Source: an uncultured Bacteroidia bacterium (lineage in GTDB: Bacteria; Bacteroidota; Bacteroidia; Bacteroidales; UBA932). From it: 7,708 nucleotides of DNA. Made by a program: the position numbers and the translations under genes. This document shows positions 5,045-7,708 of this stretch, piece after piece. Within the stretch, counting starts at the first letter, position 1; each line of letters opens with the position of its first letter. Location: positions 1-7,708 of the forward strand of contig CACXFP010000027.1 of NCBI GenBank assembly GCA_902766985.1. Direction: 5' to 3'. The notes under the pieces are model-generated. The model saw only the letters and a program-made list of their open reading frames with translations. It did no database searches and was not told the origin of the DNA.

Positions 5045-6642
5045 AAAGGATCATCCTCGCTTTATCCATCTTTGCCCTGTCCTTGCCGGGCTGTTCCGAC
5101 AGGAAGACGGAAAGTCTTGATTATGAGGCATTGAACAGGCAGGCTAGGCAGGATTACCTTGTTCCGGTCCGCCCTGGATATGAGGGTGTCAACCCGTTCT
5201 GGAATGAATTTGCAGTGAAGTTCATATATGCGCCGGCCTTTGATTTCAAGGAGGTTGACGGTGCGACGACCTATCTTTTTACGGCGGAAACCAATGGGAA
5301 GGAATATTCTTTTGAGGCGGATTCTCCGACCGCCCCTCTCACTCCGATATGGAACGATATTCCCGTCGGGGAAACCTCTCTGGTAGTCGAGGCCCTGGAC
5401 AGTGACGGGAAAGTGATAGGGAAGGCGGGGGAGCGTAGGTTCCTGAGGGATTATCCTTTCCGGGGACCGTATCCCAGACGTCTGGAAAGCTACCGGTCTT
5501 CGGCTAAAAGGGCCCTTGAGTATATTCATGAGATGCCTGAGGTGATTCCGTGGAGGACCCGGACCGTCCCGGATGCCGGGAAGCCGGTGAACACGAAATT
5601 CGACTATCTGTGCAAGATTCTCGGGAACCTTATCCGCTGCGAAACCCTTCTTGCCAGGCTTGAGCCCGCCCTGAAGGACGAGGCCCTGGCTACGGCCCGG
5701 AACGCGGCCGCCTACCTTATCGCAGAAAGTCAGCCGGAGGGTTCTCCAGCTGCGTTTTTCCCTCCCACGTATGATGAAAGATACGGGACGAATGAGGTCG
5801 TGACCCTGGCTGAGAATAAGGGGAAGACCATGGTGATGGAGGCCGTAGAAGCGGCCCAGGGATTCCTTGACCTTTTCGACGCGACCGGCGAGCGCATATA
5901 TTACGACAGGGCCTATGGAATAACAGATACGTATCGCCGTCTTCAGGGGGAGGACGGGAGCTGGCCCATCAAGATGGATATCCGTACGGCTGAACCTGTA
6001 AACAACGCAAAGGCCACCCCTTCGGCCCTTCTCTTGCTTGTAAGGAGATGGGAGGACCAGTACGGCGTGGAGGAATTCAGCGAGATGAGGGTCCGGGCGG
6101 AAAAGTTCATGGAGGAAATCTCCCTAAAGAAATTCGACCTCACCGGCCAGTTCGAGGATGTCGGGGTGAATGTCAAGCCTTACCAGAACCTCACCAACAC
6201 CACGGCCAATGCCTATGCCTGCTATCTCCTGTCGAAGAAGTCCGTTACACCCTCGGAATCGGCATTGGCCCTGGACCTCGTGCGTTTCTGCGAGGACCAG
6301 TTTACATACTGGGGCGAATTCCCAGGGGAGTTTGACGCCCGGGACAGTTTCTACACCCCAGGAGTCGTCGAGCAGTATCAGTGGAGGGCGGTGGTGGATG
6401 CCAGCGTGGCAGGAGTGGCCCAGGCCTTCCTGTATGAGTATCTGGATTCTGGAGACAAACTGTGGCTTGCCAAGGCGGAAGCCCTTGCCGACCAGATTAC
6501 CGTCGTGCAGGACAGGCTTACAGGAAAAATCCCGACCACTTGGAGGCGGGAACCGGACAATGACAGGAGCAGCCAGATATGGGTCAACTGCACCTACAAG
6601 TGCGTCCTGGTCCTGATGAAATTCGCAGAAGTCCTGGAATAG
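5041..6642 (+). CDS. Lipoprotein of unknown function: beta (FN3-like) domain plus probable alpha-toroid
   Basis: I do not recognise a named family for this 533-residue protein. Residues 1-18 are a lipoprotein signal ending in L-P-G-C (Cys18). Residues about 55-138 look like a beta-sandwich of fibronectin type III kind, with alternating hydrophobic strands and the phrase LTPIWNDIPVGETSL. Residues about 145-533 are rich in amphipathic helices with recurring aromatic and Gly turns, as in six-hairpin or (alpha/alpha) toroid enzymes. LQGEDGSWP (301-309) resembles the Q-x-x-DGSW turns of terpene cyclases, PL10 pectate lyases and C5-epimerase domains. A carbohydrate lyase, hydrolase or epimerase role is plausible but no catalytic residue can be assigned. 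The start overlaps the M15 gene stop by 4 bp. It is the last gene of the operon and its stop is 7 bp from the convergent permease stop. Confidence 0.7.
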   Translation: MKRIILALSIFALSLPGCSDRKTESLDYEALNRQARQDYLVPVRPGYEGVNPFWNEFAVKFIYAPAFDFKEVDGATTYLFTAETNGKEYSFEADSPTAPLTPIWNDIPVGETSLVVEALDSDGKVIGKAGERRFLRDYPFRGPYPRRLESYRSSAKRALEYIHEMPEVIPWRTRTVPDAGKPVNTKFDYLCKILGNLIRCETLLARLEPALKDEALATARNAAAYLIAESQPEGSPAAFFPPTYDERYGTNEVVTLAENKGKTMVMEAVEAAQGFLDLFDATGERIYYDRAYGITDTYRRLQGEDGSWPIKMDIRTAEPVNNAKATPSALLLLVRRWEDQYGVEEFSEMRVRAEKFMEEISLKKFDLTGQFEDVGVNVKPYQNLTNTTANAYACYLLSKKSVTPSESALALDLVRFCEDQFTYWGEFPGEFDARDSFYTPGVVEQYQWRAVVDASVAGVAQAFLYEYLDSGDKLWLAKAEALADQITVVQDRLTGKIPTTWRREPDNDRSSQIWVNCTYKCVLVLMKFAEVLE

Positions 6643-6649
6643 CTGAGAA

Positions 6650-7708
6650 TCATATATCTTCGCGGTCTGGAATCAGGCGGCGGACCGGTTTGAAATGGTA
6701 GAAGAACCGGCTCGCTATTACCCTTATTACGGTGTAGGCCGGTATCGATGCCAGCATCCCGAGCGCTCCGCCTATCTGGCCCGCAATCAGCAGGACGATG
6801 AATATTTCCAGGGGATGGGCCTTGATGCTTGTTGAGTATATCAGCGGCTGGTATATGAAGTTGTCGATCATCTGGGTGAACAGCATGATGGCGAAGATGA
6901 TCAGCGCGAAAGCCAGGATACTTACGTCCAGTCCCATTCCTGAGCCAAGTTTGAGAAGGACTCCGATAATGATTCCTAGTAAGTTGCCGAGGAATGGACC
7001 GACGTAGGGGATTATGTTCAGCAGGCCGGCGATAAACGCCACTCCGAGGGCCGCTCCTACGGTGAACCGCGCGATGAGCCACAGTCCGAGGAAGTCGAGC
7101 AGCGCAATTCCGAACATTTCAATGATAATACCTACGAAATACCTTGACAGAAGGTTCCTTATCTCGAGGATTGTCATGTTGACCTTGCCTTCGACATTGT
7201 CGGAGACGCAGGCTGACACTATCTTGGAGAAAAGGGTCTCATCTTTTATCAGGAAGAATGAGATGAAGATGATCGAGAACAGGCCGATCCCTATCTTGGT
7301 TATGGCAGACGCTACCGAACCGAGCAGTCCGGAAACCGTGGTGGATATCCTTGACAGGTCGAGTGCTCCGCGTATTTTCTCAATCATCAGTGTGATAAGG
7401 TCAAAATCGTCCCCAAGTCCCGGGAAACGTACCTTCAGCCATTCGTTGACGCCGTCCAGCGGATCCCTGATAACCTTGCTGAGAGTGGTGGCGTTGCTCA
7501 GGATGGAAGATATGATGGGGAAGACCTGTGTTATCACAAGGCCGAGGAAGAGGATGATAAGGACAAGCGTCAGCACCGCGAGGATCCCGTCCGGGATGGC
7601 CTTTCCCTTGATGCGGATTTTCCTGAAAAGGGTCATCAGCGGATGACCGATCAGGGAAACCACGAAAGCTCCGATGATATAGATAAGGATGCTGCGGAAA
7701 TACCAGGC
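6650..7708 (-). CDS. AI-2E family (PerM/UPF0118) membrane permease, 5' end beyond the window
   Basis: This is an integral membrane protein of the AI-2E transporter family, whose members export autoinducer-2 or other small solutes or act as sodium/proton antiporters; the substrate here is unknown. At least six or seven hydrophobic segments are visible, and the conserved motif LNIIPYVGPFLGN is encoded at 7021-6983. The segment between the early helices and the central membrane region (about 7460-7300) is the family's soluble, amphipathic part. The frame stays open to the window edge, with family-like hydrophobic sequence (F-R-S-I-L-I-Y-I-I-G-A-F) beyond the GTG at 7663-7661. That GTG is therefore internal and the true start lies outside. 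352 residues are present, so only a short amino-terminal part is missing. The last codons end in D-R-E-D-I. Confidence 0.9.
   Translation of the reverse strand, partial: AWYFRSILIYIIGAFVVSLIGHPLMTLFRKIRIKGKAIPDGILAVLTLVLIILFLGLVITQVFPIISSILSNATTLSKVIRDPLDGVNEWLKVRFPGLGDDFDLITLMIEKIRGALDLSRISTTVSGLLGSVASAITKIGIGLFSIIFISFFLIKDETLFSKIVSACVSDNVEGKVNMTILEIRNLLSRYFVGIIIEMFGIALLDFLGLWLIARFTVGAALGVAFIAGLLNIIPYVGPFLGNLLGIIIGVLLKLGSGMGLDVSILAFALIIFAIMLFTQMIDNFIYQPLIYSTSIKAHPLEIFIVLLIAGQIGGALGMLASIPAYTVIRVIASRFFYHFKPVRRLIPDREDI

Noticed and set aside
144..6642. A canonical polysaccharide utilisation locus
   Set aside because: Glycan-active enzymes are present, but there is no SusC/SusD pair, hybrid two-component sensor or anti-sigma/ECF pair in the window, so the label is not supported.
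7014..7646. Plus-strand open frame (210 codons) opposite the AI-2E permease
   Set aside because: The translation is Ser/Pro/Arg/Ile-rich and motif-free, typical of a shadow of hydrophobic codons. The minus-strand permease has conserved family motifs.
7661..7663. GTG as the start codon of the AI-2E permease
   Set aside because: The frame continues upstream to the window edge with hydrophobic, family-like residues, so the GTG encodes an internal valine.
1..7708. CRISPR array, tRNA, rRNA, insertion sequence, toxin-antitoxin or defence genes
   Set aside because: No regularly spaced repeats, cloverleaf-like segments, transposase motifs or defence domains were seen on either strand by eye.

Overview
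The window looks like chromosomal DNA from a member of the Bacteroidales (Bacteroidota) with moderately high GC. The evidence is indirect: start codons lack Shine-Dalgarno sequences, two genes are preceded by TAnnTTTG-type -7 boxes, three of the secreted proteins are lipoproteins, and the gene families (GH65-like lipoprotein, secreted esterase, secreted PIG-L deacetylase, M15 lipoprotein, AI-2E family permease) are common in gut Bacteroidales. The genus cannot be fixed from the sequence; an Alistipes- or Cryptobacteroides-like organism is a guess. No rRNA, tRNA, CRISPR array, insertion sequence or phage gene is visible.

Layout. Positions 1-27 hold the first nine codons of a minus-strand gene whose product begins with a His/Glu-rich stretch, possibly a metal cation transporter. 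A divergent gap of about 115 bp follows. A two-gene plus-strand unit then runs from 144 to 3077: a lipoprotein resembling GH65-type (alpha/alpha)6-barrel enzymes and, 12 bp later, a secreted alpha/beta-hydrolase esterase. It converges, with only 3 bp between stop codons, on a minus-strand PIG-L/LmbE deacetylase (3081-3815) that has a Tat-like leader. A 72-bp AT-rich divergent region (3816-3887) holds candidate promoters in both directions and a small palindrome. From 3888 to 6642 lies a tightly coupled plus-strand operon joined by two 4-bp ATGA overlaps: a Fur-family metalloregulator, an M15 peptidoglycan peptidase lipoprotein, and a 533-residue lipoprotein of unknown function with a beta domain followed by a probable alpha-toroid. 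This converges, 7 bp apart, on an AI-2E family permease (6650-7708, minus) that runs off the right edge.

How the genes may work together. Five of the eight genes encode predicted exported or lipid-anchored proteins that act on glycans or peptidoglycan: a glycosidase or phosphorylase, an esterase, an N-deacetylase, a DD-peptidase-like enzyme and a toroid lipoprotein. This suggests an envelope or glycan-processing neighbourhood. It is not a canonical polysaccharide utilisation locus, because no SusC/SusD pair or sensor is in view. The most unusual arrangement is the translational coupling of a Fur-family regulator to a cell-wall peptidase and an uncharacterised toroid lipoprotein. No clearly novel defence or mobile system is present; the toroid lipoprotein and its operon are the best candidates for undescribed biology.
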